DNA of 64,000 bases from Shinisaurus crocodilurus (GCA_021292165.1 CM037877.1:107755858-107819857); one strand, 5' to 3'. Shown: positions 45,201 through 57,554, counted from the stretch's first letter. The notes: generated by a model from the sequence alone, not told the origin. Made by a program: numbers and translations.

Positions 45201-45892
45201 TCCATATTTTATTATAACTCTAAAAACTAGGTTGATAATAATTTAGAGCCAAGACATGTTCTGGGAGAATGGTCAGCTATGGTATAAATGCAAGGGACAG
45301 AAAGCTGGATTCAAAGAGGATGAAGAAGGACCTGTGTTCATGGTACCGAAACCACCATGACCTAAAGTCAAACACGCCACATGCACTATCTGAATTTCCA
45401 ATTCAGTTTGGAGTGGGGGGTTTTTTTGCTACCTAGATCAAAAGAACCATAAAACTACTTCCATATGGGGGGGGGGGAGATTTAAATTGGGTTTTATTAT
45501 ACAGCAGCCCCCTCCCAGATGTCAAGCTACTTTTGAAACAGTATACTTTCAAAAGCAGATTATACTATAGCATAGAGTTCAGGGGTTCAAAGCAGCTGTG
45601 TGTGTATGCGGGGCTGTCTTTACATTTACAATACCTTTATATTATCCTAAGTAGTTCTTCGGATCCCAGCCATTATTTTTTGCATTACTTTAGTACTTGA
45701 AATCTTTCTAGTTTCATAGCATGTGTCTGCTTAGTAATTTACAGCAGCAGACACAAATCATGCATGCCCACACAGGTTACAACCTTCCAGATGCTTAACT
45801 GTCACTTTTTTCTTTAAACAAAATGGGAGTTCCATGCATGTTGGACATTTTCATAATACCCAGTTCAAGATGGATCTTAAGTTCATGTCAGG
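42277..45892. other. no gene recognised; purine-rich tracts
   Basis: Contains a purine-rich stretch at about 43104-43150, another G/A-rich one at 43770-43815, and G-runs near 44785 and 45465. Exon-like promoter features for ZNF462 were looked for and not found. Either 5' intron or intergenic. Confidence 0.45.
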
Positions 45893-46500
45893 ATCCGCTC
45901 TTCCAGGGTAGTGCCACAGCTCCACCTGGTAGCAACGCTACCTCCTTGCAGGAGCGAGCCCAGGGTTTGTAGGCACTTGCAGGGTGTAGCCTCCTGCTCC
46001 TGGCTGCTTTCAGGCTAGCTAATGCAGCCCAGCTGGAAGCAGCCAGAAAGAAAGGGCTGCAGTTTGCTTTCAACCTTTGCCACAGCAACACCAACCTCTG
46101 TGTTGTCTGCAGCCGGTTCCTGCTTCCAATGACCAACCTTGCTCCTTGCCTTGCCTTGTGTTTGACCTGTGACTGCTCTTGACCTACGCTTCTGCCTCTG
46201 GCCCTTGCTCTGCCTGGTACGTGCTTGGACTCTGTTTGCTCTTTGGACCTGTCTTCTGCCTCTGACCCTTGCCTGGACTCTGCTTGACTTGCCTTCTGCC
46301 TCTGGCCCCTGTTTGGACTCTGTTGCTCTAACCCCTACTGGACCTTCTGCCTCTTGCCTGGACTTGCCCCCTGCCTCTGGCCCCTGTGTGGACTCTGTTG
46401 CCTGGAACCCGTGCTGACCCTTGGGCCTACTGCCTGTCTCCACCTCCATCTTCCCTGGCCCCGGCGTTCCAGCCCTGAACCCTTGCCACCCATGCCCCGG
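45893..46500. repeat. degenerate tandem CT-rich repeat, possibly part of an LTR
   Basis: From about 46180 the theme 'cttctgcctctggcccctg' followed by 'tttggactctg' recurs at least five times at irregular spacing to about 46435. Upstream, 'tgtcaggatccgctcttcc' could be an LTR start. The minus-strand open frame across it follows the repeat and is not taken as a gene. Confidence 0.4.
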
Positions 46501-47566
46501 ATCTTATAGTTCAATACCGGAAGACTAGGGGGGGGGGAGTCATCTTATGATGGGAGGAAAATGGTTATGTGAATCTTCCAGAGATGTGCTTGTGGAAAAC
46601 AAATTGTAGACGGATTTGCTTTCTCCATACATTTGAGCAAACTTCTCTTAATATAATCCAGAAGGCCTTAGTATTGGTTAATCTTCTCTCTGTGCTGGAG
46701 AGAGATTAGTTTACCAGAAATAAAACTTTGAAACAGCAATGTGATTTAACAGCCACTTAATTATAGACCTTAAAAATCGTTCAAGAAATAAAACCTGAAG
46801 TACCATAAGCAACACCATAGGGCATTTTTCTGCCACAGAAATCTTGATTTAAAACCAAGGAAGACCATATTTACTGCAAAACCTTCTACTGCTACCACTA
46901 GATTGCTAGTGAAGCGCTTTACATAGACAACACATGAGTATTTTTAGGACAAATGTGTTAAAGTTTAACATAGCACTTTCCTATTAATAGTAGTAGTAGT
47001 AGTAGTAACTATTATGCCTGTATCAATCACGTTAGGTTCATTGCAGACATAGTACTGTACTCTGCAAACTACAGTTAGCCAACAGAAGCCAGATTTGGAA
47101 TGCATACTATCTCCACCCTCCTCTGAAGAGAATTCCCACCTCCTTCGGGATTTAGTGCTACATGTACAAAGCCACCAGGTTCCATCATAATACTGTAATG
47201 ATTTACAAACCAAAGTTTCAAATTCTAGTTTACAAGGGAACCATAACTAGAGGTGCACATGTAATTCTCATCTGGCTAATGCCAAGGAAATGATTTCAGT
47301 TGGATTTCCAGTGAACCAGCATCACATCTGCACCAAGCCTTATCACACATGTAAAAGCAATATATCCCCTTCTTTCCTTTGGCTCTAGGAAAGCATAAGA
47401 TATTTAAAAGAGACACAATTCAGACTTCAACATATTTACCAAGGAGATGGAATTTAGTTCTTTGTAGTACTGCTGAGGCGAGAGAGGAAATTGGTGACAG
47501 GACGTGGCTACTGCAGATACAAAAGTGGTAAGCATTGGTGTGGTGACCTTGAGCCCAAGAGAAGCC

Positions 47567-47608
<42 letters not shown>

Positions 47609-49477
47609 GTAACTTCCTCAGAAAGGTCTAATGTGGTGAAGGACCAGCAGCAAGAGAGGAAGTAGACAGATGCTGAGCCAGTTAAAAGCAGCTTATGAAC
47701 CCTGGAGAAAATACCAAGCTACAATTCGTGGCTTCACAGGGCTGGGCTGAAGTTTCCTAATATATAAATAAGCTCATACTTGAATATCTTGTTACTAAAA
47801 AAAGACATTAGAGATATTTGCATGTATGCACACACATATACCAATTACTTCTCCGGTGATAACAGATGCAAGCATGACAATCATCAGCAGACTTCCACAT
47901 GTATAATACACTGTTAATTTGACCCTTTGCAATAGGTGAATCCAAGTGATGCATTGAAGCAGGAGGTCACTGCAATGTTAAGAGGAGATTTTGTGCTTGC
48001 AAAGCCATCAGCCTTTAAAAGGAAATTCTAAAACCATACTATCAGAGAACAAGAGGTTTTTGCAGTGGTAGTGGACAAAGAGAGAGAGACTTCTCAAAAG
48101 AAGCAAAACCTTACATTTGCACAAAAGGTCAGGCTATCTTCATTTGGCACATACCCACACTCACAAAATGACAAACAGCATGTGTATAAATAGAATTGCT
48201 GCTCACTGAAACCATGCTCCAAATTTGACAGAGCATAATATGAACAGTTAGCCCCGGTTCGCACATAGTCTGGGTATGAAGTTTATTCCTGTGGCATGGG
48301 AAGGAAGTGGACAGACTGTGTGAGTGGAGATCTACTCATGTAGGTACCTATGCACAAAATTCTAGATTAAAAATGCATGGACATAGACATGGCAGGAGAA
48401 CAGAACAAAGTCTTAGTCCTGCACTTCACCTCATGGATAACCTATGCACCTAGGCCTTGCGTCCACCAGTCCATAGCATTACATTAAGGAAAGAGTCAAA
48501 GAGATTGTGGGGATAGTGACTGGAAAAGTACTGAGTGATCATAATGAAAATTGTTATAATAAGGATTCAGTTTATATGGGAGAAGGGACCATTGCCCAGA
48601 GGCAGAGCAATTGCTTTGCATGCAAAACCTCCCAGCTTGAAACAATCAAGTACCAGGTGATGAGAAAGACCTCTGGAGGGCTGGTCAGAGAAGAAAACAC
48701 AGACAAATAGTTTGACCTGGTATAAGGCAGTTTCCCATATACCTACGTTTCCACAAGGCATCAGTAGCAGACCAGAGTAGTCTTACTGACTCTCAAATAA
48801 TTTGTCCAAAATGATCCACCAAGTTCCAGCATGACAAACAATACTGTGGAACTGAAGTCAGACTGTAGATATGCAGCTGAAGTTTGGCCATGTGGCAATC
48901 CAGATGGTAAATAAGGATTTAGGTTAAAGAACTTGACTGGTGTGTGCCAGTACCAATTTGTTCATCGTGGGCTTCATCACCACACCAGTCTGCAGAACAG
49001 CACTATCTCCCAAAATGTACATATTAATTTAAATATTTATAGGGTTCGTTTCCAAAGGAAATGTCTTCTCATGGATATGTAATATTTTAAAAAATACAAA
49101 AAACTGACCATAAAACCGAATTAATTGAGCAGTTGTAAAACATAGCCGAGAACACCAATTTTAAAAAATAATTTTAAAAATTAAAATTAAAGTTCTCATT
49201 TGCCTGCTGCTAAAAACCTGCAAGGGAAGACTTGAGTGGGTTTCTACAGCAAGGGAGTTCCAAAAGGTTAGGCTAGATCCCTACTGATCTAATGTCATGG
49301 ATAGATGGGATATACTTCTGGGCCTCTTCTACAGACATCAGTAAAACTGGGCATCAGGAGCAAAAGAACTATCATGCTAATAATGATCACAAATTGTGGA
49401 GAGAAAGCCTGACAGAACATACACTTTGCCCCACATCCCACCTGCATAATCTCTACCTGGGGCAGAAGAGCCCAGTC
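46501..49477. other. no gene recognised; microsatellites
   Basis: Contains (TAG)n at about 46987-47007 and (TG)n at 47571-47605. No supported coding sequence. Confidence 0.5.
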
Positions 49478-50152
49478 CGTGACACATTTACATGCTGATG
49501 GCCTTCCCCAAGTACCCTCAATGGTTTGCCAAGCACCCTCAATCGCCCTTCCAAGCACCTTTGATGGACCATGGTCAAGGTGGCACGGAAACCATCGCAC
49601 CCCCTCCTGCCTGGCCCGACCGGTTCGTCTTGTCAGCAAAGGGGGGGTCGGGGATCGAGGGGGGGCAAGAGAGAGGGTAAAAGAAGCAGCCGGGACTTCT
49701 GTGGGTTGTTGGAAGCAAGGTGCATTGAAGTACGGAGTGGGTCGTCAGCTCAGCCAGCCCAGACATTCAACCCCCAAGCGGAGCACCTGGGTATGCTGGT
49801 GTAAGTTCTAAGTTGCTAGGTTAGCCTAGGTAGACTCTCTGTTGTTAGCTTAGAATAGTGTAGATTTTTCTGTTATTTTGTAGTTCTGACTGTGTGTAAC
49901 AAAGGTATTCCATTCTGTCAGTTTCACTCTCCTTATCTCCCTTTCCAATTTGTACTTGTTTACTATTCAATAAACTTCCTTTCCCTTTCCCCTAAGTGGA
50001 GTAAGCGTAGTTTCACTTTGACTCAGTGCTAAATTCCAGTGTTTACCACCCGAGCTGAGTGGGGGATTGCAAGTGGTGAGATCAGGGCTGTCAGTGAAAG
50101 CCATGGATCTCCTGTTTTGCAGGAAAGGACTAGTGGCGGTCCTTCACACAAA
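49478..50152 (+). mobile_element. possible solo retroviral-type LTR
   Basis: Candidate span 'tgacacatttac' to 'ggtccttcaca', with TG...CA ends, a GC-rich upstream part (49590-49800), a polyadenylation signal 'caataaac' at about 49968 and a following U5-like part. No primer-binding site or coding region follows, and no target duplication was confirmed. The boundaries are tentative. Confidence 0.35.
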
Positions 50153-51949
50153 TACTTCTGGTTTGACATCTTATATCTAGTATAGACCAGGGGAAAATAC
50201 TGAGGTTTGTCCAGACTTCTGTATTCTTCGGGGGCCTCTATGTTCTATAGGCATCTTCTCAAGAGTTGGAACAATCTGATCCCCTTACAAATGACTTGAG
50301 GTCTGAAACAAAGTTGACATTGCCTAGAAATATACCAAGGTCACATTGCTTCTTTTCTTTACAAATGAAACTAAACAAATGTTTTTGTTTTGTTTTAAGC
50401 ACAGATAAACAAAGAGTTCTTTGGGGGCCCAAAGACAGACCATGATCAATACTTAGCTATCCCTGAATGAGATGAATACTTACTTGATCAAGCCCATCTA
50501 CAATTCACATTCTGACCTTTCACCAGTGCCAGAAGCCCAAGCATAACCTGATCTTAAAGGTTCTATCCCTATCTTGTCCTCTCAGGTGTCACTTGCTGAT
50601 AATTCACTGACTGCCCAATTGCTTCTTGAAAGGAAGCTAATTACCCTTTTAATTTTCACAGCATGGAGCTCCATGGTGTATATAGACAGAAAATATTATT
50701 TGCTTTGGTCAGTCATTGCAGGGAAACTAGCCCTGTAATTTCTGTACTATGAGGAAGTGCAAATATGGCAGTTTTCAGCTCATTACAAGTAAACTATTGG
50801 CTGTTTCTGGCCTGTTCAGCTTTCTGTTTGCAAGCTTATTTGTGACGAGGTAACTCTCAAATACCAGCCTGATCCTTGCACTCATTTTCAGATGGGGGAA
50901 GTAAAATGTAAAACTGCAACACAATGTGCTATCTCCCTTGATATCTGAGACATCAGAATGAAAGTTGGTGGACATGTTCAGGACAACATGCTGTGTTTCA
51001 ATATGAAACTCCAACTCGATACCTGCACCTGTTTTGTAGAAGGCCAGGAGCAAGTGAGGCCTCTCAACCAGTGTCTTACTAGTTTATGACTAAAGTCCTA
51101 TACACAATTACCTGGGAGTAAGTCCAATTGAACTCAATGGAGCTTACTTCTGAGTAGGCATACATAAAATTACGCTGTAACTTGGTTATATATCTTGTCT
51201 ACTGGTATATCAACATATGACCCATTTGTTTGTGCTTGCCCATTCCTGTGTATTTTATATGCACATTTTATGACTCTCCTATTTATGTATGTATTTATGT
51301 GTTTATTAAAAAAAACACATATCTATCAGTACAGACATTTGGATATATTCTGCTTTGGGTTTTGATATTTTAATCCCATATTTTTTGCTGGTCGTTATTT
51401 AAATAATCTTGCATTATATTATATTATTTGCGTTACTGCTATATGCACAATTAGTAGCAAGTCTTCAGAAGTTTTTATCCTGCATGATTATCTTTACCTG
51501 TGGACAGGTAGAGAACATCCAATTAGATGTTCTAACAATTTGATGTAATTTACATTTAATTTAATTCACTTACAAAACAACTGTGCAGTGTTCCACACGC
51601 CCCTCCCCAACATTATTACTGTAAAGCATTTTAAAATTTTCTTCATTTGAACTTGTGCCATTTTGCATGGTACTGGAATTAGGATCACTGGCCAGTTAAC
51701 TTTGATTAACTATGGCAACTTTAAGATTAGTTATGCTCATGTTGATGAACAACTGTAATAACAAGTTACATACTATGGGATAATAGCTAGGCATCTTTGT
51801 ACTAAAGACTCTTCAAAAGTGTTAAGGAAAAGAATTTATTCTTAGCAGCTTATTTCTCTTTAAAAAAAAACAACACAAGCCCTGGCTAACCTTTATAGCA
51901 ATGTACCACACATCAAGTACAAAGTATGAGATAATGCTACTCTAATGTA
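50153..51949. other. no gene recognised
   Basis: A copy of the 21515-type short repeat is at 51085-51182 ('cctgggagtaagtccaattg' ... 'ttctgagtaggcatac'). The rest is A/T-rich without supported features. Confidence 0.5.
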
Positions 51950-51957
51950 CTCCATAG

Positions 51958-52590
51958 CAGGGGTCCCCAACCCCTGGTCCATGGCCTGTTAAGAACTGGG
52001 CCGCACGGCCACCATGGCGCCCGGCTGCCACACCACGCAGCTTTACGAAAATGCTCGTCGGGGAGGCAAGCAGAGGGACAAGCGGGGGGGTGCTCGCTGG
52101 AGCTCGCGAGCACCACCAGAAGCAAATTGGGGTGCTTGTGGTGTGTCCCGGCGGGGGGCCACCGCACCACCGGGACACACCGCGAGCACCACACCTGGCT
52201 CTCGGGGTGCTCGCGAGGTCCGGTGAGCACCCCCCACCGCTCGTCCCTCTGCTCACCTCCCTGACGAGAATTTTCGTAAAGCCAGAAGTGACGCGACGGG
52301 AGACCCATCGCGTGACTTCCTGGTTCTCCGGCACTGCTCTTTATGCAAATACCATGATAAAGTACCTTAAAACAGCTGCGAATAGCAAATCGCGGCCGTT
52401 TTAAGGTACTTTACCATGTTATTTACGTTAAAAGAGCAGCGCCGGAGAACCAGGAAGTCACGCGCCGGGGCTGCCCGGGCCGCCCGGGCCGCACAGCAGG
52501 AGGTGAGCGGTGGGTGACCCCCACCCGGTCCGTGGAAAAATTTATTCCACGGAACCCGGTCCCTGGTCCCAAAAAGGTTGGGGGCCACTG
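51958..52590. mobile_element. hAT element with nested hairpins (633 bp)
   Basis: Begins 'caggggtccccaacccctgg' and ends 'aaggttgggggccactg', hAT-type inverted ends. Flanks 'ctccatag' (51950-51957) and 'ctctatag' (52591-52598) match 7 of 8. Inside are two large hairpins. Arms starting 52040 and ending 52282 ('gctttacgaaaatgctcgtc' and its inverted copy) enclose GC-rich sequence. A second palindrome spans 52347-52427 around 'aaagtaccttaaaa'. GC-rich and CpG-rich, with no transposase. Overlapping frames here follow the inverted repeats and are not genes. Confidence 0.85.
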
Positions 52591-52598
52591 CTCTATAG

Positions 52599-53164
52599 CT
52601 CATACACAGCCCCATGCCTCTCGGTAAACTGTTACTTCTAGCTTACTGAGATAGAAGCAGGCAGTAACATGGGATGGGAGAGACAGGCAGGAATTCTAGG
52701 CCTGAAACTATGGCTTAGTCTAACCCCCCTCTGATGTTTTGTGCTGCAGGAAGAGGACAGAGGAGGAACAATTATTAGGAATGGGGAGGGTATTGAAAAA
52801 GCCAAGTCAGGATGGGGGGTAGTGATAGGGAAAATTTAAAAAATGTTGCAAAGTTTAGCCCAAAGTTGTTGTTGTTGTTTTAATACTTAAGAGGCAGAAT
52901 ATACTGTGGTATCATTTGATGGTTTAAAAATACAGTGCTTTTTATCAGTAATTATAGCCTATAACAAGCTGTAAGCTTGTGAACAGCACTTTTAGAATTG
53001 CATTCTTTTCCTCCTTTCTTCATTGATAATGAAACTTCAAATTTGATCCTTCTGGTATGTTTTGCGATGCTTTCCTCATATGTCTCACTAAGGAAAGTTA
53101 GCTTGGTTTCAGGAATCTGAAAAGTTTGGATTTTGTGCAAAAGATAAGCATGCTCAAAATAAAT
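52599..53164. other. no feature recognised
   Basis: A/T-rich sequence between two transposons. Only a short (GTT)n tract near 52868 was seen. Confidence 0.5.
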
Positions 53165-53477
53165 TACCGTATTTTTCGCTCCATAACACGCACCTGGCCA
53201 TAACACGCACTTAGGTTTTAGAGGAAGAAAACAAGGAAAAAAATATTCTGAACCAAATGGTGAAACGACTACAAAACCCTGCCACTGTCACAGAACCGAG
53301 CGGGGAGGGCTTTCCCAACCCTGCGCTTTCTCTGCTGCTGGTGCTACTGCAGGCAGCTGGGTTGGACTAGCTGAAAGTTGTGCCAGTCCAAGCGCCCCCC
53401 CCTCCCCTGGAAGATTAGGGTGACGGGAGAAGCTCTGCTTTGCCCAGTCTGAGTTTGTCTGTCTGTCTCTGCCTTTA

Positions 53478-54440
53478 GCGCACGCACACACCATATATAT
53501 ACACACACACCCTCTCTCACACTCGCACACCCCCTCCATCCCTTTCCTGGTCTCTACCTTTAGTGCGCGCACACACCATACACACACACACACACAACCC
53601 CTCCGTCCCTTTCCTGGTCTCTGCCTTTAGCGTGCGCACACACCATACACACACACACACTCACACCTCTCCGTCCCTTTCCTGGTCTCTACCTTTAGTG
53701 CGCACACACGCACACACACTCACACCCCTCCGTCCCTTTCCTGGTCTCTGCCTTTAGCGTGCGCACACACCATACACACACCCTCTCTCACACTCGCACA
53801 CCCCCTCCGTCCCTTTCCTGGTCTCTGCCTTTAGCGCACGCACACACCATACACACACCCTCTCTCACACTCTCACACCCCCTCCGTCCCTTTCCTGGTC
53901 TCTGCCTTTAGCGCACGCACACACCATACACACACCCTCTCTCACACTCGCACACCCCCTCCGTCCCTTTCCTGGTCTCTGCCTTTAGCGTGCGCACACA
54001 CCATACACACACCCTCTCTCACACTCGCACACACCCTCCGTCCCTTTCCTGGTCTCTGCCTTTAGCGTGCGCACACACCATACACACACACACACTCACA
54101 CCCCTCCGTCCCTTTCCTGGTCTCTACCTTTAGTGCACGCACAGACACACACACACACACACACACACTCACACCCCCTCCATCCCTTTCCTGGTCTCTG
54201 CCTTTAGCGTGCGCACACACCATACACACACCCTCTCTCACACTCGCACACCACCTCCGTCCCTTTCCTGGTCTCTGCCTTTAGCGCACGCACACACCAT
54301 ACACACACCCTCTCTCACACTCGCACACCCCCTCCGTCCCTTTCCTGGTCTCTGCCTTTAGCGTGCGCACACACCATACACACACACACACTCACACCCC
54401 TCCGTCCCTTTCCTGGTCTCTACCTTTAGTGCGCGCACAG

Positions 54441-54472
<32 letters not shown>

Positions 54473-54508
54473 CCCTCCGTCCCTTTCCTGGTCTCTGCCT
54501 TTAGTGTG

Positions 54509-54540
<32 letters not shown>

Positions 54541-54606
54541 CCTCTCTCACACTCACACACCCCCTCCATCCCTTTCCTGGTCTCTACCTTTAGTGCGTGC
54601 GCACAC

Positions 54607-54643
<37 letters not shown>

Positions 54644-54915
54644 CCCCTCCGTCCCTTTCCTGGTCTCTCTCTGCCTTTAGCGCACGCACACACACACCAT
54701 ACGCACACCCTCTCCCACACTTGCACACCCCCTCCGTCCCTTTCCTGGTCTCTACCTTTAGTGTGCACACACACACTCACACCCCCTCCATCCCTTTCCT
54801 GGTCTCTGCCTTTAGCATGCCCACACACCATGCACACACCCTCTCTCACACCATGCACACACCCTCTCTCACGCTCTCTCACTCGCACACCCCCTCCGTC
54901 CCTTTCCGGGTCTTC
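53478..54915. repeat. CA-rich minisatellite, about 19 units
   Basis: The unit is about 55-90 bp with a constant core 'ccgtccctttcctggtctct', then 'gcctttagcg(c/t)gcgcacacacca', then a variable (CA)n or 'ccctctctcacactcgcaca' part. About 19 cores were counted by eye between 53540 and 54910. Unit length differs mainly by CA number. The apparent open frames on both strands are products of the repeat. Confidence 0.9.
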
Positions 54916-55296
54916 TACTCCCTCTCCTCTTCCCCCTCCTTTCCCCCTCCCCTTCCCCCAGAGTAGCCCCCGGAGGAGCAGGCAGGCATGGTGCTCCTGC
55001 TGTGATTCTGGGTTTCCGGCAGCTGCCGAAGGAAGAATCCTTCCCCCTCCGCCCCTAGCAGCCATAAGCGGCGGGGAGGTGTGGTCTGTTTGGGCTGGCT
55101 CCGAAAGTCGCAGCCGGAGAAGTTGAAACGCTACCTCCTCGCTTTGAAACAAAGCTTCATTTCCCTCACTAGGAAAAGCTCCTGGTTTGAGCAATCCCCT
55201 CCAGCTCAGCCTAATTGAAATGTAAATTCAAGAAATTCGCATATAAGAAAGAAAGCCACGTTGGAAGGGTATTTCCCTGTTCGTTTTTATCAGCGG

Positions 55297-55575
55297 CTCT
55301 CCGTCCTGTATTTTTGTTTCTCATTCCCTCTTTTCTTTTCCTGCCTCCGAAGAAGTTGAAATGCTAGCCTATTCCTCGCTTCCCCCTCCCCCTCGGCTTG
55401 CAGCAGCTCTCCGTCCCTCCTCCTGTGTTTTTCTTTCTCATTCCCTCTTTTCTTTTCCTGCCTCCGAAGAAGTTGAAATGCTAGCCTTTTCCTCGCTTCC
55501 CCCTCCCCCTCGGCTTGCAGCAGCTCTCCGTCCCTCCTCCTGTGTTTTTCTTTCTCATTCCCTCTTTTCTTTTCC
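55297..55575. repeat. tandem repeat, unit about 117 bp
   Basis: Starts of 'ctctccgtcc' at 55297, 55407 and 55524. Units share 'tttctcattccctcttttct', 'cctccgaagaagttgaaatg' and 'cccctcggcttgcagcag'. About 2.4 copies, pyrimidine-rich. A degenerate relative ('agaagttgaaacgctacctc') precedes it near 55118. Confidence 0.85.
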
Positions 55576-55785
55576 TGGGATCGGGCGAAGGAGTGAAGAA
55601 TCAGCTGGTTGGGGCTGTGGAGCAGCCGCCCAGCTGGTTGGCGAGCAGGGACGGGAGGGGCGGCTGCGCGCACTAAATGGGATGAGGCGAAGGAGCCACT
55701 GGCTTCGCTCCATAACACGCACAGACATTTCCCCCTATTTTTGGGGGGAGGAAAAGTGCGTGTTATGGAGCGAAAAATACGGGTA

Positions 55786-56509
55786 GCTGTTGTTCATTTG
55801 CTCTTCTTTCGTTAGAAATGGGGTCATTCCTTAGGCAAGTATAATTGTCTCTTGGCCTCAACTGCTATTTATAAAATGGGCTCAACAGAGATAAATATTG
55901 GTGGGACTAAGTTTTTTAAATCAAGGTAGAAGGTTTATCTATACTTTTGCTTGTAAAGAAAAAGGAAACAAATACTCAGAGAAGATGCAATATCATCTAA
56001 GCACACACCTCAAAGGAATGACTGTTTTTAGGGAAAGGGTTGTTTGGATTAGAGTGCCTTCTTCTTCATCAGACTTTCACTGGCCTAAGCAAGTTGGAGC
56101 TTAGGTTTGGAAAGAGGGGCCTTTAGCAAGGTCCCCTGGCCTGACTATACCCAGGATTCAAAATAACAAACATGGAAGACAATCAAGGGAGAAAGGTAGG
56201 AAGGGTAAACAAAGCTTACTGGGATTAGGGTCTAGCTCCACTGGAACAAGTTCCATATGTTAGGTCCTCCACTGATCACGCTGGCTGCCATGCTGACAGA
56301 GATTGTGCCCAGGTAGGGTTGAACATGCTTCTTTCTCTGGGGAGTATTCTTATAGGGCCTTGCTTGCCTAGGGGAAGGGTTGACTTAAACAATAGAACAA
56401 AAGCTAAGGTTTCCCAGGCAGGTTGCTCAGAAAAGAAGAGATATGCAGATATGGATGTTCTTATACTTGAGGGCTCTTATTGACTGTAGCCCAGCAACCA
56501 GAGGTATAG
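55786..56509. other. no feature recognised
   Basis: No coding region or repeat supported. Confidence 0.5.
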
Positions 56510-56618
56510 GAAATTGTATTTACCTGAGGTAAAAGTTTAGTATGTTCATACTTCAGTCCTTGTTTCAAAACAATACGTATGAACATATTAAACTTTTACC
56601 TCAGGTGAATACAGTTTC
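56510..56618. repeat. 42-bp hairpin with 25-base loop
   Basis: The left arm 56510-56551 ('gaaattgtatttacctgagg', 'taaaagtttagtatgttcat', 'ac') pairs with 56577-56618 with only three mismatches. It could be a small palindromic transposon end-to-end, or a hairpin RNA locus. No target duplication was recognised. Confidence 0.8.
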
Positions 56619-57554
56619 TACACAACTTGTGAAGCTCTGTCTACCAGGAGTGCCATTTAGGGAGGACAGGGATACAGTCTCCTCTCTGCTATGTTTTAGG
56701 CCACCTCTAATAATGGCTCAGGAGCATCCTGCCACCTCACAGGCTGTTCCCACTTGATGAATACTGAGAACTCAGTATATCCTGGGATATATAGTACACT
56801 TCATAATAATTAATTGATCGATCATGTTAGCAATGTGTGTGGCACTTTACAGAGTAACAATCAAGAAGATAAGTCTCTGCCTGAGAAGATTTTAAAAATC
56901 TAAAATTTTACATGGAGTAAGTCTACCAAGGAGAAGGTAGCAGGGAAAGAACGTGTGTTCCTTTTCATTCCGCATTCTTAGCCTACATCAGTAGGAGAAA
57001 AGTTGTGGGCATTTTTAAAGTGATGTGTGTGTGTGTGTGTGTGTGTGTGTACACGCGCGCACGCGTGTGCACAAATGTGTATTTTTGTCTTTTTCAACCA
57101 AGCAAGTTACAGTCCTTGTGGTCTGGTGTAGTGTTGGTAAGAAATATGATGCATTGGAATGACTAAAACTGCCTACCACAGTTCTTCCTATTGTTCCTTT
57201 GAACTTAGCTACTGACACATAAGTGAATGAGGCTGAGTTGTGAACAGGAAATACAGCGTTCAAAGCCCATCTCTCTCTGTGATTAACTCAATAGATGGCG
57301 ATAGATAAGCCACTCTCTCAGCCTCAGCACAAACACACCACGTTCAATATGGGGGTGGATAATAATACTGACCTTACAGTGGATGATTAATATACGTGAA
57401 GTACTTTGAGCACAGTCTAAAACTGTGCTGATATATAAAAGCCCTGCTATATGTGAAGTATTATGTTCAACATGCCCAGTCATGGCCTGGGCCAGTGAAG
57501 AAGGAAATCCCTCCCTTCCTCCAGGACTACTTCCTCTTTTCTGCATCTATTCCC
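56619..57554. other. no gene recognised; (TG)n microsatellite
   Basis: A (TG)n tract at about 57023-57050 runs into CG/CA alternation ('acacgcgcgcacgcgtgtgc'), a potential Z-DNA former. Nothing else supported. Confidence 0.5.

Larger units (their letters stand above)
53167..55782. mobile_element. 2.6-kb element with perfect 27-bp terminal inverted repeats
   Basis: The left end 'ccgtatttttcgctccataa' continues for 7 more bases and is matched perfectly by the reverse complement of the right end. TA lies at both outer borders (53165-53166; 55784-55785, one base beyond the repeat), compatible with a TA target. No transposase was found. The interior is a CA-rich minisatellite (53478-54915), a GC-richer part (54950-55250) and 117-bp tandem units (55297-55575). 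The last ~80 bp (55704-55782) is itself a compact palindrome with the same terminal sequence. Confidence 0.8.

Noticed and set aside
51937..52404. Open frames of 117-130 codons on both strands
   Set aside because: They arise from the GC-rich inverted repeats of a hAT element and have no transposase motif.
53478..54915. Regularly spaced repeat that could suggest a CRISPR array
   Set aside because: Units are tandem without unique spacers, differ mainly in CA number, and lie in vertebrate DNA inside a transposon-like element.
54506..55194. Frames of 206 and 213 codons on both strands (His/Thr-rich and Gly/Cys/Arg-rich)
   Set aside because: They are translations of the CA-rich minisatellite, with repeated units and no domain.
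54950..55700. CpG-rich region as the ZNF462 promoter
   Set aside because: It lies within the 2.6-kb inverted-repeat element, and no donor site or 5' UTR match could be tied to it.
55290..55718. 142-codon frame with repeated Lys/Arg/Glu-rich units
   Set aside because: It is the translation of the 117-bp tandem repeat.
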